From: Oscheius dolichura | Lineage: Eukaryota > Nematoda > Chromadorea > Rhabditida > Rhabditidae | Direction of reading: 5' to 3' | NCBI GenBank assembly: GCA_932521035.1 | Contig: OW051495.1 | Span: 10,664,001-10,728,000, forward strand | DNA length: 64,000 nt | Shown here: positions 1 to 10,648 of the stretch, piece by piece | Position numbering within the stretch: position 1 is the first letter of the stretch | Layout: every line of letters begins with the position of its first letter | Notes under the pieces: model-generated | What the model was told of the DNA's origin: nothing | What the model saw: only the letters and a program-made list of their open reading frames with translations | The model's database searches: none | Program-made: the position numbers and the translations under genes

Positions 1-29
1 GTTAATTTCTTCTTTCAATCATTACCCAC

Positions 30-1165
30 CTCTAAGTCTATCAAAGCCTGCAGTTCGAATTCTTCATTACTCGGGCAGTCTCCAGTTCGTTTCCAGAGCA
101 TGTTACACATCCACACGTCTCCGTGGCAAAGCAGTCGTGGAATGTTTAGGTTTTCGCATGTCTCGTCCACAAATTTCAGATACCCTGGTTGGGCCATTTC
201 TCTCAAAACTCCTTCTAGTTCTTCTGTTTCACTAGCCATCATTTCTCCTCCAAACTCTTTTGCCATTCGGGCTAGGTTTTTAATCATCTGGAAAGACTAA
301 GAGTCAAAATGAAACATTCTTACCCCTTCCTCAAACCAGACATTGAAAGTGTTTTGGAATAAATTATTTGTCAACTTTGCTTTGTCATCTTCTGAGAAAA
401 ACTGGCCAGAACTATGGATCTTTGCGAGTTCGTGAAGAACCTGAAAAGGAGGCATTGCTTCAGATTGAAGAAGTATACTCACGACTTCGATAGCAGAATC
501 CGGTAAGTTAATATTCATATGAAGAGTGGAGTCAACTTTTTCGTAATGTTTCATGACTATGTATCCAGCGTCTTTAAAAGTTTCTCTCCTCTTGGCAGCA
601 TAGACTTGGGGCACCTTTGCTCCAACGCCATGTTTTTCTAACATGGACAGTATTTGAATTTCGGTGTTATGGTACTGAAAAGATTCCTGTCATCGAGAAG
701 AACAATAAAGCGCACATTAACAACTCGCTGTTGTTTTTCGTCTCCCAAGTCTTGTTGCGCCAGCTCGGCTAGCTGGTTTCCTTGCGTCGGCTTTTTAGGA
801 GCAGAGACCTTTATCGCAAATGTGGCTGGAAGCAGCTGATTCGGCGGGGTCCAATCGGCTGCCAATAGTCCAACTTCCGAAACGTTACCCTGGCAATTGA
901 CAGTTTAAAGGAATTAATTGGCCATGTAGACCCCAATTGTATAATTATCATCTTGGGGATGTAAAACTGACAACGTTTGGCAAAATACAGAGGAAGATCA
1001 AAGATCGAAGTAAAAATGCATCAATGACTGAAGAAAACTCACATTTCCGTTTCCGAGGTCGGTAAATGAAACATTTTCACCAAATTTGGATGTGGTTCCC
1101 AAGGTATCTTGCAATGACTTCTCAATATCATCAGTCGTAAGGGCAGTTTCAAAAAGTTGTATCAT
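30..1165 (-). CDS. CHK kinase-like protein (DUF1679/EcKL-type), 3' end outside window
   Basis: Four exons (1165-1043, 889-722, 674-324, 287-30) join in frame to 300 residues and run off the left edge at a GT donor. The Brenner-type catalytic motif HGDVWMCNMLW (H-x-D-x-x-x-x-N) is followed by an LIDLE metal-binding segment, as in the aminoglycoside-phosphotransferase/choline-kinase fold. The N-terminus (TLGTTSKFGENVSFTDLGNGN) matches the usual start of nematode DUF1679 proteins, and AFAIKV-type sequence gives the kinase lysine region. Introns are 47, 36 and 153 bases. Family members are ATP-dependent small-molecule kinases, implicated in ecdysteroid or xenobiotic phosphorylation in arthropods; the substrate here is unknown. 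The start at 1165 is the only Met fitting the family N-terminus. Confidence 0.88.
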
Positions 1166-2976
1166 TTTCCTAAAGAATAAACTAAATATCTATGAGCAGG
1201 AAAAAGGGGCAATTGATGTTTGTGGTTTGTTCCCCGCTTTTATTAAGCCGCCGGACTATTGCACAACGTTGTGAGACGGTGACATAGAGGCTACGCCGGC
1301 AGACTAACATAATGGCCAGTGATAGGGCAGAGATCACACACTGTGCCCATGGACCAAAAAGAGTCAATTGCTAGAGGCAATCAGGACAAAAGGTGGTTTA
1401 TAGAAGAACAAAAAAAACCAAAAGCGATAGTTTGTGCACAGGCGATGGAATAATCAATAGTGTGATAATTTTTTTGGTTTGAAAAGGTTTTATTGAAATT
1501 AGTAACTTCAACTATACATATTTCTAATCTATTTATAGTTGTTCAATGCTCTCTTGTTCATTGGGGGGTCTCCTTGGTCTGGCCCAATTATCCCATGGCG
1601 CCACCTGGTTTGGTGGGCACCTTTGTCACCGACAGGGGTTCCCTCTGCGTTGAAACAAGCCTTACTCGTCTCGTATAAAGTATATAAGACTTAGCTTTTC
1701 TTCGCCACCGTCTGTAGCATCCCATCCAACCGGTTGTACGTCTACAGCTTGTTTTTTGTGTCGAAGACCTACGGGCGTCCCCTCCATAAACACGGTCTCT
1801 CCCCGTCTACGTGACTTCCTTCATTTTCTGAGTGCCTACGTGACTTTCTGTCGGTTGTCTCTTCAGGCCAATAATATCCCACTGACACAGTCCATATATA
1901 AGATCTTAAGGCTGGGCGAAGATACGTCAGGCTCTATCGGGGGAAGACGCCAGGAGTTCACTGACCTTCCCGGGGAAGACCTATTGGTCTCCCGTTCTCA
2001 TTACTTTTGATAGCACTTTTCATTTCCTTTCGTTCTTTTTTGCTTAGGGTGTATTAGCTCTGCCGAAGCAGTAATCCCATTGAGTTTAGACGAGGCTTTC
2101 TAGTCAAAAGCCCAGAAGTTCAATTTCGCGCTGACTTATTCACTCCGCGGCTACCCTCTCCTGCTCTCCGCAGTCTTCCGTTGTGCGCTTGCACGTGGAC
2201 AATCCGGGGGAGTCCCCGAGAGTGTCCACATAGCATTACGTCCTCAGTCGCCCTGCTCAATAAAGAGCTCAACGGGGGTTTCCTGTTCTCTTCTACCCTT
2301 TGCCTTCTTCTTGAACCTTCCAGACCATACCAGCCACTACCTAACAGAGAAAAACAGTTGTTTTCTTCCTATCTCGTACTGTTTTCCTGCCGACATTACA
2401 ACTGACCCGTTACGTCAGGGGAATCCCTGAGGAGGATGTGATCAATAATCGCATGACATCATTAGACCATAGCGCTATCAAGTAGCAAAGATCAAATGAG
2501 GCATATGGCGGCAGGTAGTGTGTGACTCTGGCCCGGGTAATAACACCAATGTTCAGAGGCCGTCCCTACTCCTAACAAAATTCCCTTTTCATTTTTAATT
2601 TCTTCTTTGTTTCCGATCGTATCACACAGCCGCCGGGGGTGTATGCTTCTGGTCATCATAAACCAGTTCTCTCCCCGAGGGGGCCTTCCCCTTCGTCTAG
2701 CTGGCAGATGTTGAACACTGGCTGTGCTTCTCTTTCAGTCCCATATCAATATATTTGATATGCAGTGTGCCATCTCCACGCAGCTCTATTTGTCTGCTTA
2801 TCAATGTGGTACCGTTCAACCGTATCATTTATATTTCCTTCTGATATGGTCTGACCTAAGGGCACAGTCTGGTTACTTTTTCCCGGCTGCTTCTCATTGT
2901 GTTACCCTCTTCGATTTTCTTCTCTCTCGCCACACACAGCTGTTCTCTCAGCCGTGTTTCCTCTACAACCCGCAAC
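1166..2976. other. unresolved intergenic stretch
   Basis: I see no gene I can name. On the minus strand an AATAAA lies at 1494-1489, with short codon-like stretches above it (about 1500-1750), so the 3' end of an unresolved minus-strand gene is possible. On the plus strand 1800-2450 contains GC-rich non-coding text with an AATAAA at about 2261, vaguely like a degraded LTR. A pyrimidine-rich acceptor (TTCTCTCAG, ending about 2950) just before the phosphoserine phosphatase start may be its spliced-leader site. Confidence 0.4.
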
Positions 2977-3890
2977 ATGACCTTCCATTTCAGTATTATC
3001 CTCTCCACCCTAACTCGCGGATTACTACTAAATATGATCCGTGTAGCGCAACTGCCAGCTGCTGCTACGGCTAATATGTCATCATTGGACACACAAATCA
3101 TCGACGAAACCCCGCTGGAAAGAACAAAGAGAATCTGGAGGAATGCTGACGCCGTCTGCTTTGATATTGACTCCACTGTATGCCAGGATGAAGCCATTGA
3201 TGAGCTGGCAGCTTATTTGGGCGTTGGAGAAGCTGTTGCCAATGTCACTCGATCGGCAATGAATGGCAATGCTCGTTTTCGGGATGCTTTGGCTGCTCGT
3301 CTCCAGGTCATGAAGCCTTCTTTTGACCAATTGGAAAAGTATGCTAACGAGACCAAGCCAAAGGTAATTCGTATCTTTTGCAGAGTTTAAAAAGAAACTT
3401 TTAGCTAACACCAGGAATCCGTGAGCTGGTCAGAGCTCTACATAACCGCGGAACCCAGGTCTATCTTGTGTCCGGCGGTTTCCGGAGACTGATTCTTCCT
3501 GTAGCCGACCTTCTAGGAATCGATAGAGCACGTATTTTCGCAAATGAAATCCTGTTCGACAGCCACAACAAAAGCTACGCCGGCTTCGATATTAACGAAC
3601 TAACAAGTGACTCCGGAACCAAAGACGTAAGTCGCGCATCTCATGAAATTTCGAGTAATTCGGATGTTTAGGTCGGAAAGCCAGCAGTTATCTCTCTTTT
3701 GAAGAAACGATACGGATATAAAACAGTGGTAATGGTAGGAGATGGAGCCACGGACATGGAAGCCTGTCCGCCTGCTGATGCTTTTATTGGATTCGGTGGC
3801 AACCAAATCCGAGAAGTCGTCAAAGCCCGATCGGAATGGTTCGTAACGGACTTCGATGTTATGAGAAAAGAATTGGAACACGATTACTAG
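2977..3890 (+). CDS. PSPH: phosphoserine phosphatase
   Basis: Catalyses the last step of L-serine synthesis, hydrolysing O-phospho-L-serine. Exons 2977-3363, 3405-3626 and 3672-3890 give 275 residues. HAD motifs are clear: the nucleophile motif DIDST (DxDxT, about 3165-3179), the SGGF motif with its serine, and the metal-binding GDGATDMEACPPADAFIGFG. The whole body aligns with human PSPH, including LTPGIREL and ESGGK-like segments. Human PSPH is 225 residues, so the first Met gives an extension of about 45 residues rich in Leu, Arg and Ser. Met at 3034 or 3076 would give a family-length protein; if the first Met is used, the extension could be a mitochondrial presequence. Introns are 41 and 45 bases. 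Confidence 0.95.
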
Positions 3891-4028
3891 TCTCTCAACA
3901 TGTGATATTAGATTTTCAATAATTCGAGTCATTTCTGCCGATACTCATGGCTCTCTATTAGCACCAAGAGCCCGCCTCATTTATAGATATATGTTTGTCA
4001 ATTCCATAGTGTGCAAAGAGTAAATCCT

Positions 4029-5839
4029 TTATATTCTACTTTGTACGGGGAGGTAGAGGGACATAATGCGATCGACTTCTCGTTCGGCGCTTAGATAAGC
4101 TCCTATACAGGTTTGAAACAATCTGAATGGGAATTTTATGTTTAAAGAGGGGGCCGTACTTGTCATGTGTGGCTTCTCCAGCAAAACAGAGACGGGGAAC
4201 TCCGTGGACCTCTACAGGGCGCGCTAACCACTCTGTGGAGATTCCAGCCTGAGCTTGAGCGTAGCTGAGGTAGGAATATCCTCCACAGAGGAGCTCATTA
4301 TGCGTTAAACGCGTCCTAAATTCTTACCTATTCAAAAATTTTGGCAGAAAGGTGTACCTGACCATCTCCGAAGGAGGAGAAATACTCTGATCGTTCATCA
4401 TGTCTCTGACCAATTTAGTCATTTTGACAATTATTTCGCCGTCTTCCATATCGTCAATTACCTGAAATCTCTCCTAGGAGTAAAGGTGAGGAGAGGCCAA
4501 CCTTGTGCCCGGCTCCAGCTATCCATGCCATTAAAGTGTTTGGCTCCCAAGGAACAGCCTTAAACCTCTCATTTGTCTTTGTTTTGCTGTAATATCCACC
4601 TGCAGAGTGGTCATTTCCATCTCAAATGGTTCAACAGTCTTTCTAGCCATTCCTTCAACCGGCAACGGAGCTATAGAAAACGTATCAGCCTTCCAAAACG
4701 GTTTTTCCCATCGGAAAAAGACTTTACAGGAACCACCAAAGCCTACAGTCAGCTGTGATGTTAGAAAATGATTGGCACCTACCCATCTTTTCAATAGCCT
4801 GTTGTTTATAAGCTGGCAGGGGAGGATTGAATAATTTCGAGTGGAATCTTTTCAGGTGTCCCAGACTGCAGGTGACAATAACGTGATCAGCTTCGTAAAC
4901 TCTTGAATCCCTAGCAAGTATTCGAATTTTCGGTTGTGTATAATCAATTTGCTCGACAAACGTGTTATAGTGGAAGACGTGTTCGGGAATTTTTGACTTT
5001 ATATGGTCTAATATTGCCTGAAATCTTTATACATCTCAACATTAAACGTGGAAATTACCCTATAACCTATTTTATTTGTGGTATACGATTCACATTCAGG
5101 TCCTCCATCTTTCCAGGCTTTTAAGACGTGTAAAGATAACTGAAAATTGATAATAGTGTCAGATTAGACAACGAGCAATACGTCACTCCAGTCGGCTGAC
5201 CATTCAAACTCCCAATAAGAGCGGAACGACCTGGACAAGGCGTCGAAGACGAGCTTCCTCTGGCCTGTGATATTGTTCTCCTGAAAATAGATGCCAGTTT
5301 CATTTTAAAAGACAAGCGGTTACCTCTAGAAATCTCTGATAGTCTTCCATGTACAACGAGTAAAAAGTGTAAGCTCGTCCCATAATCTCGTAATTTTCAG
5401 CAAAATCTCGGTATCTGCGATCCAGCGGGGCTATAAACTCCCGGAACAGCTGAATATCGTTCCTGCAACGAACGGTTTTTTTATTCTAATAAAAAATCCT
5501 ACTCGTCAATAGGCTGATTTCCATAGATAAACTGTGCCGCGTCGATATGTTCCGTATCAGAGATCGGCTTATCCAAAACGCCAATCTCTTTGGCTATCGC
5601 GAAAATTGGATTAACAGATCCGTTCACAAATTGTGCACCCATTTGAAGATAACCTCCATCTGAATATTAACATTTATAAGGCTTCAAGTAAAGATCTTAC
5701 GATAAGGAATAGGATGTATTCTGCCGCCTATTCTGTCGGATCCTTCTAGCACAACGAAGTCTGTGTGTCCCATTTCAGTGAGCTTCTTCGCCGCGGAGAG
5801 ACCAGCCATTCCCGCACCGATTATGGCTATTCGTGGCAT
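4029..5839 (-). CDS. flavin amine oxidase, polyamine/spermine oxidase type
   Basis: The N-terminus [20 protein letters not shown] is the Rossmann FAD-binding GxGxxG motif, followed by [13 protein letters not shown], the second conserved flavin motif. The C-terminal exons encode [11 protein letters not shown] joined across a short intron to [15 protein letters not shown], the standard FAD-contacting end of spermine oxidase and N1-acetylpolyamine oxidase. A middle exon carries [19 protein letters not shown], the position of the LLGWI-type block in this family. Family members oxidise spermine or acetylated polyamines to smaller amines, an aldehyde and hydrogen peroxide. About eight exons; not every internal boundary was resolved. 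It is divergent from the collagen at 6677. A lysine-specific demethylase is unlikely, as I see no SWIRM or tower insert. Confidence 0.88.
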
Positions 5840-6628
5840 ATTTCTGAATATAACACATTGTCTGTCTCTGTATGTATAAATGAAATGGTCTGGTCGCATG
5901 GAACTTCAAGACAAGGATTGTTTCTCAAGTTGTACCACTGCTCAAATATTCATTTCTCTCTATTTTTAAAGCGCGCCCGCTTCCCCTTATCCCGCGCTAC
6001 TGCTATTGGTAGCAGATCAGATCACACTATGGTTTCTTATGGTTTAAGATGCAGTTTCTCTGGGCAGTTTACACTCCCAAGGAAACGGTTTTGCGCGTAT
6101 TATAGAGAGACCCTTACAAAGTTTCGCGTTTTACACTTCTCGCGGGTCAAGAGGAAATAGGCAAACGGAAGGAATAAAAGAAATAAAATGATCTTCTTTC
6201 AGAAATAAATCGTCTTCTGGAAGAAAGGGGGTTGGAATGGCGATAAGATAAGACGAGGACATAGACTCTACACGTGCAGACAATGCAAAATTGACAGACC
6301 CCGGGCACAGAGAATTGATTCATCATCACAGACGAGGGTGTCAATCGGCGGTTGGAGTGAATGGTATTGCTAAAATAAATAGAGACTCGCTAATCTTTCG
6401 CTCCTCTTCTAGCAAAAGAGTGCCTGATCTCTAATTGGTGATGTCTTTTTTTACAGTTTTCTCTGCTGCTGCTTCTCACGGAACCTAACTGTGTAATATG
6501 GAAAAGCCATTGTGTGTATCTGTTTTTCGGGTAGTTATTCCCGCGGTCACCAAGTTTCTTTCTTCATTAGGTTTTCTCCATCTCTCTTTCCTTCGTAGAA
6601 AGTGTAGCTGTCAAGGTTAACTGGCCGC
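5840..6628. other. intergenic region between divergent genes
   Basis: No open frame here looks coding. It should hold the promoters of the amine oxidase (left) and the collagen (right). Confidence 0.5.
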
Positions 6629-6636
6629 TATAAAAG
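6629..6636 (+). promoter_or_regulatory. TATA box of collagen 1
   Basis: TATAAAAG lies 41 bases before the collagen ATG at 6677. Strong TATA boxes close to the start are common in nematode cuticle collagen genes, which are pulsed at moults. Confidence 0.65.
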
Positions 6637-6676
6637 TCTCAGGTAAGCAAGGAGAAGACACACCTCCTCCAGCAGG

Positions 6677-7790
6677 ATGGAAGACGGTTCTCGCACCAAG
6701 GTAAGCACTAGCATTTCTCTTGCCATGCCTACTTCTCCACTTTTAGGCTTACCGCTTTGTGGCCTACTCGGCCGTCACCTTCTCGGTGGTGGCAGTCCTC
6801 TCGGTCTGCATCACTCTTCCCATGGTGTACAACTACATCGAGAATGTCAAGAGGAGCATGCACCACGAGATCAACTACTGCAAGACATCTGCCAGATCCA
6901 TCTACGGAGAAGTCAACAACATCCGCTCCATGCCTGCTGCCAACCGTACTGCCCGTCAGGCTGGTTAGTAAAATTAGACTTCTCTAGTCCTTTCTACATA
7001 GCCCATGAATGGAAAGAGCTCCCTTTTACAGGTTATGACAGTGGACCGGCTGAAGTGACTGGTGGAAGCCAAACCCAAGGAGGCGGAAGCTGTTCTGGTT
7101 GCTGTCTCCCAGGAGCGGCTGGACCTGCTGGAACTCCAGGAAAGCCTGGACGCCCCGGAAAGCCCGGAGCACCCGGAACACCCGGAAACCCCGGAAAGCC
7201 TCCTCAGGCACCTTGCGAGCCCGTCACTCCCCCACCATGCAAGCCCTGCCCCGCCGGACCTCCCGGCCCCCCTGGACCTCCCGGACCTGCTGGAGATGCT
7301 GGACAAGATGGACAGCCCGGTTTGTTCCATAATCTGCCGGTTAATTTGCACATCTTTCAGGAAACGGAGGAGGAGCTGGAACACCAGGACCCGCTGGACC
7401 CAAGGGAGCCCCCGGTCCCGCCGGAAATCCCGGAGCCCCTGGCCAAGCTGGTGCCCCTGGACAGCCTGGAGCCTCCGAACCAATTACTCCCGGAGCTCCC
7501 GGACCCGCTGGACCCCCAGGACCTGCTGGACCCGCTGGACAGCCCGGCCAACCTGGAGGCCCTGGCAGTGCTGGTATTGCTCCTTTCTTACTTTAAAAAT
7601 GCTAAAAAAATCAGGCCCTCCCGGACCCAAGGGACCCTCTGGAGCTCCTGGACAGCCCGGAAACGACGGAAACCCAGGAGCCCCTGGCCAGCCTGGAGAA
7701 TCCGGTGGAGCTGGAGAGAAGGGTATCTGCCCCAAGTACTGCGCCATCGATGGAGGAGTCTTCTTCGAGGACGGAACTCGCCGTCGTTAA
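6677..7790 (+). CDS. cuticle collagen 1
   Basis: Exons 6677-6700, 6747-6963, 7032-7319, 7361-7573 and 7615-7790 join to 305 residues, the usual size. The protein has the nematode cuticle collagen N-domain ([20 protein letters not shown], a signal-anchor segment), a subtilisin-type processing site (NRTARQAG), a Cys cluster (CSGCCLPG), then Gly-X-Y blocks interrupted at [15 protein letters not shown] and ASEPITPGA. It ends [20 protein letters not shown], a C-terminus typical of C. elegans col genes. After secretion and cleavage, trimers are cross-linked through the cysteines and tyrosines of the cuticle. The first exon is only eight codons and is followed by a 46-base intron, a common layout in this family. 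AATAAA follows the stop at about 7805. Confidence 0.96.
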
Positions 7791-7940
7791 ACCTAGAATA
7801 TCAACAAATAAACTGCTTTACACACCCTCTCGTTGTTTCTCTTTCTTCTTGCTTGATTAACACGGAAGGTACATGGCCTGTGACCACCAGCAATGGATTA
7901 CAGAACCAGTTAGTCACTGCTACAATGAATACAAGAGTAG

Positions 7941-7948
7941 TATATAAG
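7941..7948 (+). promoter_or_regulatory. TATA box of collagen 2
   Basis: TATATAAG lies 56 bases before the proposed ATG at 8004. It supports that start and independent transcription of the second collagen, rather than read-through from the first. Confidence 0.5.
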
Positions 7949-8003
7949 AAACTGAGAACTACCTGGAAGACACGGCAGTCCCGGCTGCCACTGTTCTTCT
8001 GTC

Positions 8004-9494
8004 ATGGTAGCACTTCTGCTTTCCATTTTCAATATTTACACTTTAGGGTATCCACAAGCACCTCATTGGTGCTGCGTACATTTTCTGCGCCACTATGATT
8101 GTCGTGTCCATGGTCTGTATTTATGACATCGTCACGGAAATCGGCGACTTCCAAGAAAAAGTCGAAGCTGAGCTCAGCGCCTTCAAGGAGTACTCGGACG
8201 ATGCATGGAAGGTCATGGCAGAGAACGCCCGAGCCATGAGACCACATCCCATCAATGTCATTCTTCGACAAAGGCGTGGTGGAGGATACGCAGAGAGACC
8301 TCCTGTTCGCGGTCAGTTAATAATGAAACAAGGTTGAAATAAGCGGCCCTCAGGAGGAGGAGGCGGCGGATACGTTGCCCATGGCGGAGGAGGAGGGGGT
8401 GGAGTTGCCCATGTCTCTGGTGGTGGTGGCGGAGGCGGTTGCCACTGTGCTGCTCAAGCTTCTGGCTGCCCTGCAGGACCTCCCGGACCTCCTGGGCAGC
8501 CTGGGCAAGACGGCGAGCCCGGCACAGATGGACAGCCCGGAGGAAGTGGAAATGCTGGCCAATCTGCTGATTCTGGTAATGGCGGAGCTTGTATTCAGTG
8601 CCCTGGTAAGTGATGCATTCTCCTAAATCATTAATATTTCGCTTAGCTGGACCACCCGGTCCCTCCGGCCCAGATGGTGGCCCCGGACAGCCTGGAAATA
8701 GCGGAAATCCTGGACAAGACGGCCAAGGTAAGATAACCAGCTGTGCTAAAAATGTTGGTGTTCTCAAGGTGGTGGACCCGGTGCGCCCGGACCTTCTGGA
8801 CCTCCGGGCGGTCCTGGACCCGATGGAAACCCCGGACAAGATGGAGCCCCTGGACAACCCGGTGCCCCTGGAACTAGAAGGTAAAAATTACGCTAGCCAT
8901 GATACATAGTAAATATTCAGCACATCTTTCCCAGGACCTGCTGGTTCTGCTGGACCTGCTGGAGCACCTGGACCTGCTGGAGGACCTGGATCTTCTTCTG
9001 GTGTGATACTTGCCACTTATTCAAAACACAATTCTTTAGGATCTGGCCCACCTGGCCCTCCCGGACCCGCTGGACCTGCTGGAAATCCTGGACAACCCGG
9101 TCAACCTGGTGGTCCTGGACAACCCGGTAAGAAACTGCGCAACAGATATTTTAAACAAATTGTTTAGGATCTGACGGTGGACCCGGAAGCGACGCTGCCT
9201 ATTGTGAGTGGCATTTACCTGGTTAATCACAATCACTTCTTTTTAGGCCCCTGCCCTCCAAGAACGAGCTCTTTTGAAAGTCACTCCTCTGGAGCTTCTG
9301 CTGCTGTTGCTGGCGGCGGTGGTGGAGGATACGCCGGAGGCCCCGTCTCTGCTCCTGCTAGAGGGGGAGGATATTCTGGCGGTGGAAACGGTGGAGGCAG
9401 AAGCTACGGCGGAAGTTCCGGGGGTAGTTCTTACAACGGTGGAGGGGGAGGCGGGAACTCCTATCCTGGAGGTCGTCGTCGCTACAACAATTAA
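8004..9494 (+). CDS. cuticle collagen 2 with Gly-rich tail
   Basis: Nine exons (8004-8006, 8047-8311, 8354-8605, 8647-8727, 8769-8880, 8921-9000, 9040-9126, 9168-9203, 9247-9494) sum to 1164 bases, giving 387 residues with no frame break. The N-domain (GIHKHLIGAAYIFCATMIVV, then ENARAMRP) resembles the cuticle collagen N-domain; RQRR just after it is a furin-type site. A Gly-rich segment with HCAAQ precedes short Gly-X-Y blocks. The C-terminus is not collagenous: CPCPP is followed by about 70 Gly/Ser/Tyr/Asn-rich residues ending RRRYNN. The first exon would be the ATG alone, the least certain part. Many collagen introns split glycine codons after base 1. AATAAA follows the stop by a few bases. 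Confidence 0.9.
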
Positions 9495-9566
9495 TCATAG
9501 AAATAAAAGTTCATTTGACCCAGAAAATATTATCACAATCATCAAAGGCAGACGGGGAAAGACATA

Positions 9567-10474
9567 TCACAGAGAATCCAAGACGCCTTGGACCTGAGCA
9601 CGAGTGTCATCGGGATCCGTGACGGTATGGCCGACAGTGCGAGGATCTTCAAAAATTGCGTGGTCGTTTCCACCGGGCATGGTTTTATCCCCGAAGAAGT
9701 GGATAGTATCGAAGTCGTTTTCCAAATAACGAAGGCAGAAGGTCTTATCCCATCCATTGGGGTAGGCATCAACACTGATTTGCCCGCCTAAACAAGAAGA
9801 TGTAAACAGCTGGATAGCTCCACTCACCAATAGCAAAGGACAGTCCGTAGGAGTTGAACTTCTCTTCGAGAACCTTGACAAACTTCTCTCGAACTTTGTG
9901 TTCCTTGTCGTAGACCACAAAAGCGTCCCTTTCTCCTTGGGAACAACTTCTACCAATGGGCGAGAAGTTCAGCATTCCCTAGAAGTAAACAAATGCCAAT
10001 ATACAAGAAAATAGACAACCTTTCTGAACTCGACAAAGTTGCCTCTTTTTACCGGTAGAGTAACTTCCGAGAAATATTTCAAGACAAAGTTAATCAGCTC
10101 TTGAAGTTTCTCTTCTCCAAGATGGTCCTGAATGGCAATGGTGGGATATTGCAGCTCTCCTTTGTAGCCGATCAGTCCATTCTCAGCAAAGACATAGTCA
10201 AATTGAGAGATCACTGGAATTAACATCAGTAAAACAATTAAAAAAGAGCTCCTACATTGCTGCTGATCACAATCGGCCAGTTGCTCCTGAATCTTAGCCA
10301 GGTCAGAACCGCCAACCACAGCCAGAGGCACCTTCTTACGGGTTTCTGCTAGGAATGCCCTCATTTCTGGTTTAATATTCTGAACGTTAATTAGACATTG
10401 AGGAAACAGTGTCTTACTTGTCTAGCGGGACTAAGGGTACCATCTACATCGAAAATAAGCAACGTTTTAGACAT
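9567..10474 (-). CDS. PMM2: phosphomannomutase
   Basis: Interconverts mannose-6-phosphate and mannose-1-phosphate, feeding GDP-mannose and glycosylation. The start [19 protein letters not shown] carries the HAD nucleophile motif DVDGT. Later exons give [45 protein letters not shown]-like and [19 protein letters not shown], all diagnostic of eukaryotic PMM, with the metal motif [12 protein letters not shown] near the end. Four or five exons, about 250 residues, the family norm. An ATTTTAG acceptor lies 10 bases before the ATG and the upstream gene, CFP1, ends 175 bases away on the same strand, as in a nematode operon. Confidence 0.96.
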
Positions 10475-10648
10475 GATTACCCTAAAATGAGTGAATGGAA
10501 AGTGATGAAAGGTTAAAAATGGAAATATTATTGGTTAAAACTTGTTATCAGAAGCGAGACATGAAAAGAAAAGAGAATGTCTATTTTATTTGAAAAAGAA
10601 AGATAAGTAGAAAAATGATTGTCACAGGTTATGTAAATACAGAAGAGA

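Noticed and set aside
6677-8098. A 473-codon plus-strand open frame across the first collagen
   Set aside because: It runs through introns and reads the collagen repeats in the wrong frame; the spliced collagen explains the sequence fully.
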